Source: Diorhabda sublineata (Eukaryota > Arthropoda > Insecta > Coleoptera > Chrysomelidae). Taken from it: a stretch of DNA of 64,000 nt. Shown piece by piece: positions 35,726 to 47,657 of this stretch. A model generated the notes under the pieces. The model searched no databases. It saw only the letters and a list, made by a program, of their open reading frames with translations, and was not told the origin of the DNA. A program made the translations under genes and the position numbers. The stretch is from contig NC_079478.1 of NCBI RefSeq assembly GCF_026230105.1, forward strand, positions 9,811,653-9,875,652. The letters run 5' to 3'. The stretch's first letter is position 1. Every line of letters begins with the position of its first letter.

Positions 35726-35897
35726 AATATATCTCATTTTCAATATTATCCGTTTGTTTCGCGGCAATTCTGATTCATTTGAAACATTTCATTAAGATGC
35801 ATACAACGATGAATAACTTTAATCTTGTACTCCTATATAATACTTTCTTGTATTGCTTTCTAGATGTTGATGTATTGAAAAATAATATTTTTCTTAC

Positions 35898-36818
35898 CTC
35901 TTCCTTGATTTTTTCTGAAGTGATGATAACCAAAACAGCCAGAAAAGCGGACACTGCTGTCATCTCCAAAACAAACAAATCCTTCGAAGGAATAAATATA
36001 TACACTGTTAGATTAACGACGGCAATACCAATTACACAAATTTGATCAACAGCTAAAGCTGATCCATATGCATATTCCAAATAATGCACACAATCAGAAA
36101 GTATATTATGTAAGTACCTATACTTGGAGATAGTACCAAAAGTTATCATTTTGGTTTCTAAGCCCAAATAATCACCTATTATGTTTTCCTCCAACAAAGT
36201 TTCGTTGAGATTTCTGAAATTATCGATAATTTTGTACGATAAGTATATGTACAATAATAGTGGATACGTATACCAAATCGACAAGAAACCAAAAGATGCC
36301 GATGACATAAAACCATACACCTTAAATCTAATATCAGGCATTAATATTTCCATAACTATAAGACCGGAAAGTATCGTATAAACACCACAAATCAAGAAAG
36401 ATAATACTATGGGAAGTATTGTCCATTTCATCATATTGTGGAAAAATGTACTTTGCCTACCGATTCGAAATTCTTCTTGCTTCTTATCATAAAAATGGAG
36501 AAGTTTAATTAACACTGGAAGCTTCTGTGCATCTCTTGTAAAAACTGCTAAGCACCAAAATGATCGAAAAGCACTTAACACCACTACCAACTGTAGACAT
36601 TTTTCTTTATTTGTAGTTATATTGAAAGTTGCACCAGAAAAGATGAATATCATGGAGCAGAAAAACAAAAATGTACACAACGAATAAAATTTAGACCATC
36701 CAAATTTTCTATAGCGTAAATCGCTTGGGTCTGACGATAGGATATTATCCAAAGGAAGTATTCCCAAAATTTTTACGATTACTGCCCATGGTCTGAAATA
36801 GTAATAGAAATATGGCAT
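35898..36818 (-). CDS. Insect gustatory receptor (7tm_7), first coding exon, partial
   Basis: 307 codons from the ATG at 36818 to a GTAAGA donor after SEKIKEE (exon ends at 35898). The N-terminus (YYYFRPWAVIVKILGILPLD) is the classic start of beetle-type gustatory receptors. About six hydrophobic segments follow, with a HNILSDC...YAYGSALAVD motif before the last. Gustatory receptors end in a short final exon bearing TYhhhhhQF. The open frame past the donor lacks this and ends in unrelated sequence, so the last ~60-80 residues must be in a downstream exon (lower coordinates) that I could not find. Role: membrane chemoreceptor/ligand-gated channel subunit in sensory neurons. Its tandem neighbour at 39236-40159 has the same architecture and the same intron position. 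Confidence 0.85.
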
Positions 36819-37358
36819 TTCACTCTGTTCACTTTTCTTTATTACACTGTTTAATAATGATAAATCTCAATCGTTTAATTTGTTTTATCTCTGCAGTCAT
36901 CATCACTATCTGTCAAATGATGTAACCAGCTGTTGAAAAGGATAATATTGTAATTCAATTTGTTATTATAATTAATGCTTTCAATAATTGATGACCCAAC
37001 TAACGAGCTTTGTTGCTAATCTTTGGCAAAACATTGTATTATCAGCTAAGTTATCCTGCTATACAAGGTGTTCACTAAAGAGTTTTAGGAGCGGATCTAT
37101 TTTGAGAAAAATCTGAAAAGGTTTCAATTGTCAGTGTCGTACTTCAATTACTTGCATACCTAATAGAGTATATAATAAATGTCACAACCAAGAAATGCGC
37201 ACAAATGATAAAACAAAAAACAATATTATCGGACTAAAATTATTGCAGACTTATCTAAAAATATGAGTTTCTCCTGTTTTGCGCTGAAATCAGTTTCCGA
37301 ATAACTGAACTTATCCATCTCCTTAACAGTCCTTATGCCCTTATTAAGTTACATCTCC

Positions 37359-37416
37359 ACTCCGCGATCCTTAGTGGATAAAGAAGGGCATCTCTATCCA
37401 CTAAGGATCGCGGAGT
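37359..37416. repeat. Perfect 22-bp inverted repeat with 14-base loop
   Basis: ACTCCGCGATCCTTAGTGG(ATA) at 37359-37380 is exactly complementary to the arm at 37395-37416. The arms are GC-balanced in AT-rich DNA and have no mismatches. It lies between the two receptor genes. It may be the core of a small foldback element or a recent inverted duplication. Confidence 0.85.
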
Positions 37417-38439
37417 ACGACCTTTACCTATCTACTCCACGTTCAGAATAAGTTAAGGGCTCAATATTTCACAATGCAAAAGAAATGCAGAATCACTTGC
37501 CAATTAAAATAAAATCCTATATTCCTTAATAATTTCAGGGCACATTTACTGGAAAGTGCCTTCTACTACTCTGTAAACAACTTCTAATAATAATATTCAA
37601 TTTCAGGCATGGTGCACACTGGTTCAATTTTTGCTATGGACTTATATACTAATTATTACCTATAATTTTGTTACTCATTGCGATCTTCTTCTGTATTGTG
37701 AAATTTCATTTGTTTTATCTTTAAATAGTTATTTTTATGTTTGTTTTTTAATTTTTTCATCTTTTGTCTACTAATTGTAACAATTTTTTAACAATAAAGC
37801 AATCGCTTGAAAAGTTTGCTCCTACGTATAAAAGAATGAAAGCTTCCCAACTTTTCTATATCATTTAAGGTAGCAAACGATTCAAAATTATTTTAAATGT
37901 TTCTTATACTGTTTTTAATACAAAAAAGTATATGTAAATATTTGTTTGCTATGTGAAATGATTATGTTTGTGAATCTAACTTGGACAACATACCAAACAA
38001 CCAACACAAGAAGATTCATCTAAATGAACCTTCATTTCGATCAAATCATCTTTATCACATGACATGTAATATGAAAAGCACAGTTACATGAATGATATTT
38101 TCGAAAAAATATTCCTCGGTCTAGTTTCTTAAAAATTCAAAATGCTGCAGCTTGAAATAGAATAAATAATCATGTGTCGTGATTCTGTTAATATACATCT
38201 TATAACTATTACTGTATCGACTACATATACTAGGCAGTAAGAAACTGTCGTGGATTAGTTCTGCGGGAAGTTTCCGAATCTATTTCAAAGTTTTTTATGT
38301 CTACTTGGATGAAAAACTGGGATTTAAGAGTATAAAGATCAGTTTTTTTAATTAAAATGTTAAGTAGAGTATTTGCGATTTTAATTTAATTTTTGAATAA
38401 AATTTTTCTTTTATTAAATCGACGTTTTTTAAATACATA

Positions 38440-38870
38440 GGTGTTAGTGTTATTTTTCAATTTTAGTATAGATGTAGAAACACAGAATGTGATTTATCGG
38501 CAAAAAGCTTGGCTACATGATTTTTCCCTAGGAAAGTTTTGCAGAGACTAAAACAAATGAGAGGCAGAAAATGCGATATCCGGACTATTCGGTGGATACA
38601 TTTGGAATTATGTACATTTTTGAATAGTCATCAAAGATGTATTTAGTCTAGTGTTGTGGTGGAACACAACAACTGTTCCATTGACCAACTCCGAGTGCTT
38701 CTATCGAGTTTCCTCTTGCAGCGTGGTCATTGTTCACAGTATGGTATTGAATCCACTATTTTACTATATTTCAAAATTTTATAGCGTGACTTTCTCGCAA
38801 TCTTTTGTGCCATGTCACCTGACGTCGATCTCTATTTTTTGCATTAAACGTTTCATTGGCCGTTGTTAAT
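38440..38870 (-). mobile_element. Mariner transposase relic
   Basis: The minus strand, with a frameshift, reads VVFHHNTRLNTSLMTIQK then YPPNSPDIAFSASHLF and SLQNFPREK. This aligns with the mariner order 'LLHDNARPHTS....HPPYSPDLAPSDYHLF.SLQN...GK'. The second catalytic Asp of HDNA reads HHNT here and the SD of the last block is SA, so it is dead. It lies downstream (minus sense) of the second receptor's first exon. Confidence 0.75.
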
Positions 38871-39235
38871 ATCTTATGGAATAGTCTCACCCAATTGCGT
38901 TTAAACAAAGTACAACAATTTCGATACGATTAATTTAATTTCATGCTGTTAACTCAACGTTAATTTTAATATCGGTGAACAACACAGGTAGATATGAGAT
39001 GTAGCTTACTTCCAATTCGGAAATGTCACAAAAAGTAGAAGATATACTTACACAGATTAAATGATGTTGTATTCCAAATATCTGTACTGTTTCATAAATA
39101 TTACTCCATTTTATTCTAGATCAATATTTAGTTTTCATATTTATCTAACCTATTATAATTTGAGACTGAATTAGTTTTGAAATACCTTCTCCAGTCAACA
39201 TTTCTGGTTTGTACTATTCTATTAAAGGTACTTAC

Positions 39236-40159
39236 CTCTTCCTTTATTTTCTCAGACGTGATTGTCACGACAATAGATAATAAAAGATGGCCCCCACAAT
39301 TAAACAACAAGTTACTATCACTGTTCTCAATTATCACAAATACGGCAATGTTAATCACAATAATAACAACTACTCGAGGATAATCTAATGCTAAAGATGA
39401 TCCGAAAGTGCGAGATAGATCAGCAACGCTTTGCGAAAGAATATTATGTAAATAACGATAGTTCGAAATAGTTTCATAATTCAAAGTAGGATTTGTTGTA
39501 TTGATATAATCAGTTAAAATATTTTTCTTCTCAAGATCGTCATTAAGTTGTTTGAAATTCACTATTATTCTCCACGATAAGTAAATGAACATAAATAGTG
39601 GGTAAGTTTGCCATATCATTAATAAACCGAAAAATATAGAGCAAAATATTCCGTGAGAATGAGCCCTTATATCCGGCATTAGAATACTTCTCACCAATTC
39701 ACCAGAAAAATAAGCGACGTAAAAATAGGAAACAGAAGATAATAATATAGGAAGAACTGTCCAAACGAGAAACGTACAAAACCAATTACAACATTTTTTT
39801 TCTGCTTGAAGTTTGTCATATTTTTGATCATATATATCTAAAATAATGATCAAATTAGATAGTTTCTTACCGACGGTGAGAAAATTTACAAAGCACGCCA
39901 ACGAACAAATAATGTGTAGTATTACTATTAATCCAAGACACTTTTCTCTAGCCGATGGAATATCAAACATTATACGCGAAAAATATAAACTTGATCCTAA
40001 ACATAACACAAAAACGAATAACTGATAAAATTGTGAACAATTCAATCGACCGGAACGTAAATATTTGGGATCATTCTGGAATATATTCTCTAGAGGAAAT
40101 ACACCCAAAACTTTGAGGACGATCGCCCACGGTCTGAAATAATAATAAAACGTCGCCAT
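39236..40159 (-). CDS. Insect gustatory receptor (7tm_7), first coding exon, partial
   Basis: 308 codons from the ATG at 40159 to a GTAAGT donor after SEKIKEE (exon ends at 39236). It starts with YYYFRPWAIVLKVLGVFPLE and shares SNYRYLHNILS, FGSSLALD, LMPDIR and the exon-ending SEKIKEE with the receptor at 35898-36818, so the two are tandem duplicates that have diverged considerably. Several hydrophobic segments fit the seven-pass, inverted-topology receptor fold. The C-terminal exon carrying the family's TYhhhhhQF motif was not found between 36.9 and 39.2 kb, where a mariner relic lies. Whether the gene is intact is therefore open. Confidence 0.85.
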
Positions 40160-40600
40160 TGTTAAGGATAACTTTTAAAAAAAGTGTTGTTGCTTTTTAA
40201 CTGTTTAAACAAGAAAATTGTACTAAGCTATACTTATTTTCAAATGATTTCGCAAGCCATAACTTATCGCGTATTTATCTTTCATAATGTCGCCATATGT
40301 TCGTACATAATATTGAACTTTCGGCTGGATATACCTACGATTGTCGCGTTTTAGATAATTGGAAAAAACCATTATAGAAATTTGACAATATGATCTATTT
40401 TTATTAGATTTCATGCTGTTTAAATAGCTACAGCTTTGATTCGGGCAATTTATCTTGTATGCAAATAAATTAAAATCGACATTATATCTCAACATCACTA
40501 TATCAACTTTTTGATAGCGTCGTATGACATTTCATTTCCAGAATTATGGATTACAATGATCAAAATGTTTCATGATTCAATTATTATTCTCAAGTGTGGC
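40160..40600. other. Upstream of the second receptor gene
   Basis: Promoter-side sequence of the receptor at 40159. A 91-residue minus frame (40223-40498) has no motif and is not called. No clear core promoter element is distinguishable by eye. Confidence 0.3.
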
Positions 40601-40604
40601 TGAT

Positions 40605-40780
40605 GTACTTTTCCAAATTTATAGTCGGCCGTCGTCTACGTCTTTTCCCTGGAATCTCGCATTCCAATATTCGTTTTGGTCCCCTGTATTGTGACAATCT
40701 TTGGACGTGATCATACCATTGCAGTTCTCTATTTTCTTTGTTATTGAGCATTCTACTCCGTTGCTATATTTTTTGCTCGT
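40605..40780 (-). mobile_element. LINE reverse-transcriptase C-terminal relic
   Basis: The minus strand reads RELQWYDHVQRLSQYRGPKR then PGKRRRRRP. 'LRWYGHV.RM......P.....G.RRRGRP' is the standard C-terminal tail of several LINE clades. Only this short tail is present. Confidence 0.6.
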
Positions 40781-41629
40781 ATTTTGCCGAATCTTATAAC
40801 TTGTTGGCAACCCATATAGTCTAATCCAACCTTGCTTATTTTGAAAGATTATTTTTATATTTTCTCTAATAAAAATGTTGTTTCAAAGCAATCCATGTGG
40901 TGCTTATGTGGGTTTCCTCGTGATTTTTTATCTGTCTCTTACATATACACAATCTCAGTGTATTGTTCCAAATACTTAAAATTTGAACATCATTTGATAA
41001 TTTTTTTCTTCAAAAATAAATCTACAGCTTATTGTTAAAAAACATAGAAATTAAGTATAATTCATAGTTAAGTCGCCATAACTTCTTTCTGTTTATTTAC
41101 CATATAATCCATGTTTTCTTTTGTGTGTGCAAAAATAACTCAACATTACATTTCTTTATACCGATTAATCCAGTATCACATCTGTCATTTTAAATTTTAT
41201 ATTTTATATTCCATATAAATTTAAGATACCACAATTATCGATTCATCAATTTCCCATTAATGAAATATTCGAAAGCGCGAAATATATATTAAAAATAGTC
41301 TACTTTGGTATTTGATAGCCAAACTACCACAGTAATTACATAAATGAAAAAGTTGAGATAATTACCAGAAATAAAATACAAAACTAAATAATGAGTATAC
41401 TAATAATGAACATAATATTTATTCAAGTAGTATTCAGTTAAAAAATGAGTGAATATCTCTTCTGGAGCTTGCACAAAGTTAATTTGTATTGACAAAAGGA
41501 CGTTTGTTGCAAACATGTCTTTAATCAACCTAATCATGCTGTAACATTCATGATTATTCTTGGGAAAAAAGCAACCTCCATGCGTGATATTGCACTGTAC
41601 TTCACTGCTTATCTTCTTCAAACCACAAT

Positions 41630-41900
41630 ATTTGTTTGGCTTGCTCGCAGTCCAGATTTAAAATGAAATAAAACATGTTTGGGATGAGATGAAGAGATGT
41701 TTACGGATACATGTATCTGCCGCCAAAAATGTATGTAGGAATAGGGAAATTTTCTGTAGAAAGAACTTTAAAATCTCATCTACAGCATTCTTCGACGTTT
41801 ACAAGATATTATCAATACTACAGGAAATGAGACTAGCGACTAAAGCCACTGATTTTTTTCTAGCAATGGAACCAAAATATAATATTTAATTGTTTGTTCA
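41630..41900 (+). mobile_element. Tc1-like transposase C-terminal scrap
   Basis: The + strand reads LARSPDLK in one frame and HVWDEMKRCLRIH in the next, matching 'WPARSPDLNPIEHVWDELKRRLR' of Tc1 transposases across a frameshift. It is short and dead. Confidence 0.5.
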
Positions 41901-42578
41901 CTGTAAAATTTTCTCCACTTACATTTAATCTCTCTTTATTTATACATCATCATCCAAAAATCTTCGAATCCAAAATAGCAGGTGAAAATTATAGAGGAAG
42001 ACCAAAAAGATTGAAAGAAATAGTTGAGATAGAGAGGATACAAAATGTTTGCCATAATCCTCAATCGAACAGCAATACATCTTCCGATAAATTGGCTTAG
42101 AATTAAATAAAACAATCGTCCAAATAATTTATAATGAACATAATATGACATGGCTTTTGTGTCAATACAAGTATGAATTATAAATATAAATAATAATTTT
42201 TTGCATTCGAAAGCCGATTTATACTGAATACACAAGTTTAGTGTTATCGATCGGAAGTTGAAAGTTAAAAGATTGTTAAATTGGAACGTATGTCAAAAAA
42301 TCAAAGATTTAATGCTACTGCCAATAGTCTAACCTAACTATTTAGGTTGTATTATATGAATTTTGCTTTTGATTCATAAAATAGTCAGAGTGAAGTCTAC
42401 CATTTGTTTTCCTCTTTGGTTTCGATATTAAAAACCCGGCGACCAATTTACCTATAGGTAAATGAGCCCCAAAATTCCGGCGATCAATTGACATGCTGGA
42501 TTGGTGGAGCAGGTAGTCTTGACGACGGTTTTTCACCGTTGAAAAGTTATTACTACTGCAGTTGTTTATAAATATTTT

Positions 42579-44556
42579 TTCTACGTCCGATATAATATTC
42601 ATGTTTTTCCATTCATTTGCATTCATAATGAATGTAGTTTCAGAATCGGTGAAAAAACGTGAAAAAAAGTACCGTAGCGGTTCATCTTTGCACGCGTTTG
42701 CGTTAAAAAAAGTGCCGTAACGTGTCACGCAATTATAAAAATGTTTTATCAAAATAGTAGGCTTTGAACGCTTTCTTTCTCATTCGTTTTTCCGGTAAAC
42801 TTTCACTTTTATTTCTTAATAATCGATCAAGAAAATCCGTTTTGTGTCTAATTAAAAGGAGTGTAGTGTAGACTTGTGCGGTGCTACGTTTGGTCAGTGC
42901 TTCTTTACGGGATGGAGGGTTGGACCTTTAAGGTGAAAAACATCAACAAATTAGAGGCATTCGAAATGTGGTTATATCGTAGAATCCTGAAGATACCATG
43001 GACTGCCAAAGTGAGGAATGAGGATATTCTCAGGCGTATCAATAAAGACCGTGAACTCTTTAACATCGTGAAGAAACGAAAGATTGCAAATCTTGGCCAT
43101 ATAATGCAAGGCCATATATATCAATTCCTTCATCTGATAGTCGAGGGCAAGGTTGAAGGTAAAAGAGGATTGGGACGGAAGAGAGTGTCATGGTTACGGA
43201 ACGTGAGGCAGTGGACGGGTATACAAGATATTCAGACATTGATCCATACCGCTAGAGAAAGAGAAGCCATGAAAAATGTGATCACGAACATCCATTAATG
43301 GATAAGCATTGAAAGAAGAAGTAGTATTATTATTAGTGATGAAGAGTAGTAATGAAGAAAGTTTAAACTGCACACCAGAAGATGTTGAATCAGCAACTGC
43401 AGCAGTTATAAATCTTCTCCCTGAGAAATCCAGGGAACAGTATTTAAAGGAATTTAATTAATTTATGAAGTGGTGTACTAGAAAAGGCAAAAACAGTTTC
43501 ACAGAAAGTGTTACTACCTTACTTTGAAACTAAATCCAAAGTCTTCAACACTTCGACTTATTCAAAACTGAGAGGCACGTAAATAACGACGTGATATCAG
43601 TAAATACTCGTAACTCATCGCATATTTAAAAAAATAAATCAGTTGGCTATAGACTCAAAAAATCTAAACCGTAAAGAAATTAATTTCTGATGCAAACTCC
43701 AGGCGATCATTATCTGATACATAAGGTATTATAGCAAAAATTTTAATGTAAGCTTAGATGTTATTTGTAACATCTTTCAGGTTACTTTAATATTCGGAAT
43801 CGCAGAAGCTATGCGGAGGGAGGAATTATACAAAAAGAAGTGTAATGATATCAATAATACCGGAAATGTTTTATTTATTACAGTACCTGATACAAAAACT
43901 CATGTTCAACGTCGATTTACTTTTATTGGCGAAAATCTGATAATAGATTAAATTTGGTAAACATTTATAAAAATTATAAAAACCAACTACCCATAAATGT
44001 CAAAACAGATCATTTCTTTTTGCAGAATAGAAATGGAAAATGCAAAACCCAAGTTGTAGGTATCAATACCTATTCAAAAATTCCCTCGCTTATCGCAACA
44101 CATTTGAATCTACCTAATCCAAAAAACTACACTGAGCGTACATTTCGACGTTCTTTGGCGCCTCTATTAGTAGATTCCGGTGGTGATATAATTCAACTAT
44201 AAAAGCACGGTGGGTGGAAAACCAACACAGTACCGGAGGGTTACGTAGATGACTCAATAAAAAACAAAATGGATTCGGCAGTAAAAATTTTAACGGGAAC
44301 ACTAGCGAACTAGCTCGACTTGAAGCAACATTGTAAATGTTCACGATCCTACCAACAATTCAATAAGTACTAATACCACTATAGACGATGTTATTTCTTT
44401 GACTCGTTAAATGTTGTCAATTCAAGTACCGATAATTATGTAACTTATTCTTCTCCTCAAATTAATAATGCTTATAGTTGTACTTCTAATATTACTATTA
44501 CAAAATTAAAATTGATCAAAGTTTTGGCGAATTTTTTTAAGTCTGCGGACGTAGAA
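42579..44556 (+). mobile_element. Crypton-like tyrosine-recombinase element, copy 2, split by a LINE
   Basis: Bounded by TTCTACGTCCG (42579-42589) and CGGACGTAGAA (44546-44556). It matches copy 1 through the 5' region (AACGTGTCA, AAAATCCGTTTTGTGT) and the coding part. The + strand keeps MKWCTRKGKNSFTESV-like sequence (about 43465), the box I segment AMRREELYK with the expected first catalytic Arg (about 43810), DTKTHVQRRF, and GGWKTNTVPEGYVDDS with the expected Tyr. The box II His of copy 1 (EHTFRRS) is Arg here (ERTFRRS). Stops and frameshifts occur. A LINE 3' end is inserted near 42870-43345, so this insertion postdates the element. Confidence 0.7.
42868..43345 (+). mobile_element. 5'-truncated LINE inserted in Crypton-like copy 2
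   Basis: The open + frame reads VRCYVWSVLLYGMEGWTFKV, then AFEMWLYRRILKIPWT, GHIMQGH, EGKVEGKRGLGRKRVSWLRN and REREAMKNVITNIH. This is the intact C-terminal ~140 residues of an endonuclease/reverse-transcriptase LINE protein, typical of insect RTE-like repeats. It ends with a (GAAGTATTATTATT)-like tail. The frame is free of stops over 420 bases, so the insertion is fairly young compared with its host element. Confidence 0.8.
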
Positions 44557-44659
44557 AATTTTTTATATGAAACTCGTGAGTAAAGTAACTTTTTTCACTC
44601 GTAGGAGGAACCGACCTATTCGTAAACACTCACTTGTTGTATAAGTAACTATTTTGTTT

Positions 44660-46095
44660 ATATCGTTTATATCAATGATAAGATATTATTCGAGACTGTA
44701 TTTATCAAAACAGAACAGAACATCATCAGTAACTGGATGTTTACGATGAGAAATAATTTCATCTATAACTTTCTAAGTACTTTTTTTTATTCAATTTTTA
44801 AGTTCATTTCCAATTATTGAACTCAATGATTCAACTTGGCCATTTGCATTTTTGATAATATCAATATCCATTCATTACATAAATTAATGAACATCTCTGG
44901 TTTAGTAGGTACTTGATACTTTTTTTGAAAATGTGTTACTCGTGTATTTTTCGTGAGTAAAGAAGTATAATTCATACTCACCATGGGTTTTCTACTGGAT
45001 GCTAAAAAGTACCCCTACTACTTACCATAACATCCATCTGGAAAATTAACTGAAGCTACTATAGATAATAGGTACCATTACAAGCTCAATGAATAATATA
45101 CTATTACAATCCTAGTGTTTTAGTTGGGTTGCCTATTGTTTTATTGTAGTCAATATGGTCCTCTCCATAATGAGAGGTATAAAATAGCTTCCAGAAAAGA
45201 ATAATTTGAATTAACTCTTCACCAGGCTTCTAGAACATTCCATTGATTCGATTCGAGGAAAAAAATTCGTGAAATTTTCTATATATCTTCAAGTTTTCTA
45301 GAATCTTCTCATAATACTACGTAATAATCTTCCTAAGAAAAATTATCAATTAGCTGATTGAAAAATTGATAAGATAATAAGACTCATTTTATTGGATATT
45401 AATATCAAGTTTTAGTTATGAACAGTATAGGTTGTCGTAATGGAATCAAAATTTTTTTGAAGAAAATGTTTTTTTGCGCACAGAAAGACTTGTGCATGAA
45501 AAAATAGAATCAACAAAACATCACTTCTGTTATTGATTGTGACGATAAAGTTTATAAATTTTGTGAAAAATGGTTTCTATGTAGTGCAGTTTGACTTGAA
45601 GTATTTGATGTTATTGGTATTTTGGATGAACCAATAAACTGAAGGTATATATATACTATTTTTTTCAATACTAAAAAATTTCTTCGACGTGGGTCGTAAG
45701 TAATTAAAATATATTCAATTTTTTCAATTATCAGATAAACAATAAGAGCTTTGGTGTAGAAGAGGGAGTTTTTCGACTAAGATCACAGGTAAAAAATTAC
45801 ACTCAAACTCAATCATATTGAAAAAAATGGGGAAGCAATTGGTTTTGATATAAGGTTTTCATTCTCCGGCTATTCAATTCTAATTACTGTACCGAGATAT
45901 TATTGAGAAAAAACACGATTTCATTTAATAAATTAAAATGTTCTTTGATATAAAATGTAAAATATTCATTCATTAATCACCAGAGTTATATCAGTTGGTC
46001 ATACATACCAGCTTACTGTCCTTCTATAGTTGCGTGATACACAATAAATAAAAACAAAACGATTGATATTAATATTTTAAAGAACATATATAGAT
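44660..46095. other. Intergenic sequence, nothing recognised
   Basis: AT-rich with no open frame bearing a recognisable motif on either strand. Confidence 0.35.
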
Positions 46096-46099
46096 AAGA

Positions 46100-46420
46100 A
46101 TATAGTAATAATCAAACTACAATCTATAATTATTACAAATCTAAATTTATTATCAATGTAATCCCTTTTTGCTTTTATTATTTCGGTTGCACAATTTTGG
46201 CACTCTTTGTAACAATTTTGAAAAATATTCGTCGTGTTTATAGTTCAATTTGTTTCTAAGGATCTTTCAAAGGTGTGGAGGTAGGATACTACTTTCGGAC
46301 TTCCCAGTCCAATTTGTCCCACAACAATTCAATCGAAATGAGGTTGGGCGACTGTGACGACCGAACCATTACTTTCAATACATTCTTCCTATTCAATTGT
46401 CTCAAATTCTCTTTGCACAG
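46100..46420 (-). mobile_element. Tc1-like transposase C-terminal relic
   Basis: The minus strand reads SSQSPNLISIELLWDKLDWE followed by VRK and PTSTPLKD, matching 'PPQSPDLNPIE.LWDELDR.VRKR.PTS...L' of Tc1 transposases. The catalytic Asp of SPDL is Asn and stops are present. Confidence 0.55.
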
Positions 46421-46719
46421 CTTCGAGGAATGCATGGAATGGTTGTAATGCTTGAAGATAAATTTTCTGCAGATCAGGAGATGGCCAGAATGTACTACAT
46501 TTTTCTTTAATACTTTTTATAGCCTTTTTCTCGAGATCCATTTAATTTTAATTATCTAATGAAAGTTCCAATATACCGTTGTGTAGTGAGATTGCATTAT
46601 AGTCACTCACCCTATCAGAAAACAAGCAATTAGTTCATTTAAGTTCATAGTAAGTATTCTTATCGAACCTCCAGATGAATAAGACCTACTATCTTTAATC
46701 TATAGGTATATAAGTTTCA

Positions 46720-47280
46720 ATGAGCGAGTACTCGTAATGATGCTTTTGTTCTGGATATTAAATAACGAGACTGGTTACGAAAAAGGGTTTTATTATAAAA
46801 ATTATACTACATTCGAATGCTCCCTTTCAGTATACTCCCATCCCTTCGCCACACATATTTCCATATGTTTTTTCTATTGATCGAAGCAGTGATGGAAGTC
46901 CTCTTTGGTGAGGGCCCTTAGGAGCTCTGCCGTTTTTTGTTTTACCTACTCCATCGCCTCAAATCGGATTCCTTTCAAAGCAGATTTTATCTTCGGAAAC
47001 AAAAAAATTCGCACGGTCCTAAATCTGGTGAGTACGGCGCGTGTAAGAGCACTTATTGGACAAATACTTTTGATCAGGAGTCAGATTTTTTGGCACCAAC
47101 TCTACACTGACTTTTGTAATGTGTAATTCCTCGTGTAAAATTTTTATGTTTCTAACCTAACCGTTCCTCGGCGTTTACAGCCTTGTCAATCATCCGAATG
47201 CTCATTCTACTCCTTGGAAAGTTCAGGATCTTTCACATACATGCGCCAAAATAATACGTTGTTTTATTTTTGACGTGATG
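46720..47280 (-). mobile_element. Mariner (SETMAR-like subfamily) relic with internal deletion
   Basis: The minus strand has an N-terminal part (MSIRMIDKAVNAEE, VGAKKSDS-like) directly joined to the C-terminal part YSPDLGPCEFFCFRRIKSAL, then KEDFHHCFDQ and AKGWEYTE. This is the mariner subfamily with the 'YSPDLAPCDFFLFP.IKSALKG.RF' block. About the middle third is deleted. ATTAAATAACGAGACTGGTTACG near 46758-46781 lies at the expected position of the terminal repeat. Confidence 0.7.
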
Positions 47281-47589
47281 TGACGATTGAATGATATTAT
47301 CTCATTAAAAATATTATTCACATGACACATGACTTGTTAGTATTCTCTTAGAAATTCATAGATTGTATGTGCGAATAATATGTCGACTGAAATTAAATTA
47401 AATTACAACGAATTTATAATGATTGAGTTTTGATGTTAAAGAAAGAATTTTCGTTTAAAGTACTTGAAAAAGCCGCAAACTTCTACCAATATTGAGAATC
47501 AATGATTGTCTTAAATGAACATATTGTTAATTTATTCACCATGAATCTTGAGTGTATTCATTTTTCTTTGATGAATATAGTATATTAAT

Positions 47590-47591
<2 letters not shown>

Positions 47592-47657
<66 letters not shown>
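47592..47657. repeat. (AT)n microsatellite
   Basis: About 32 AT units with one phase slip near the right end. Confidence 0.95.

Noticed and set aside
35775..35897. Reading frame of the first receptor continuing past SEKIKEE to a stop
   Set aside because: A strong GTAAGA donor sits exactly where the sister gene also has a donor, and the continued peptide lacks the receptor C-terminal motif.
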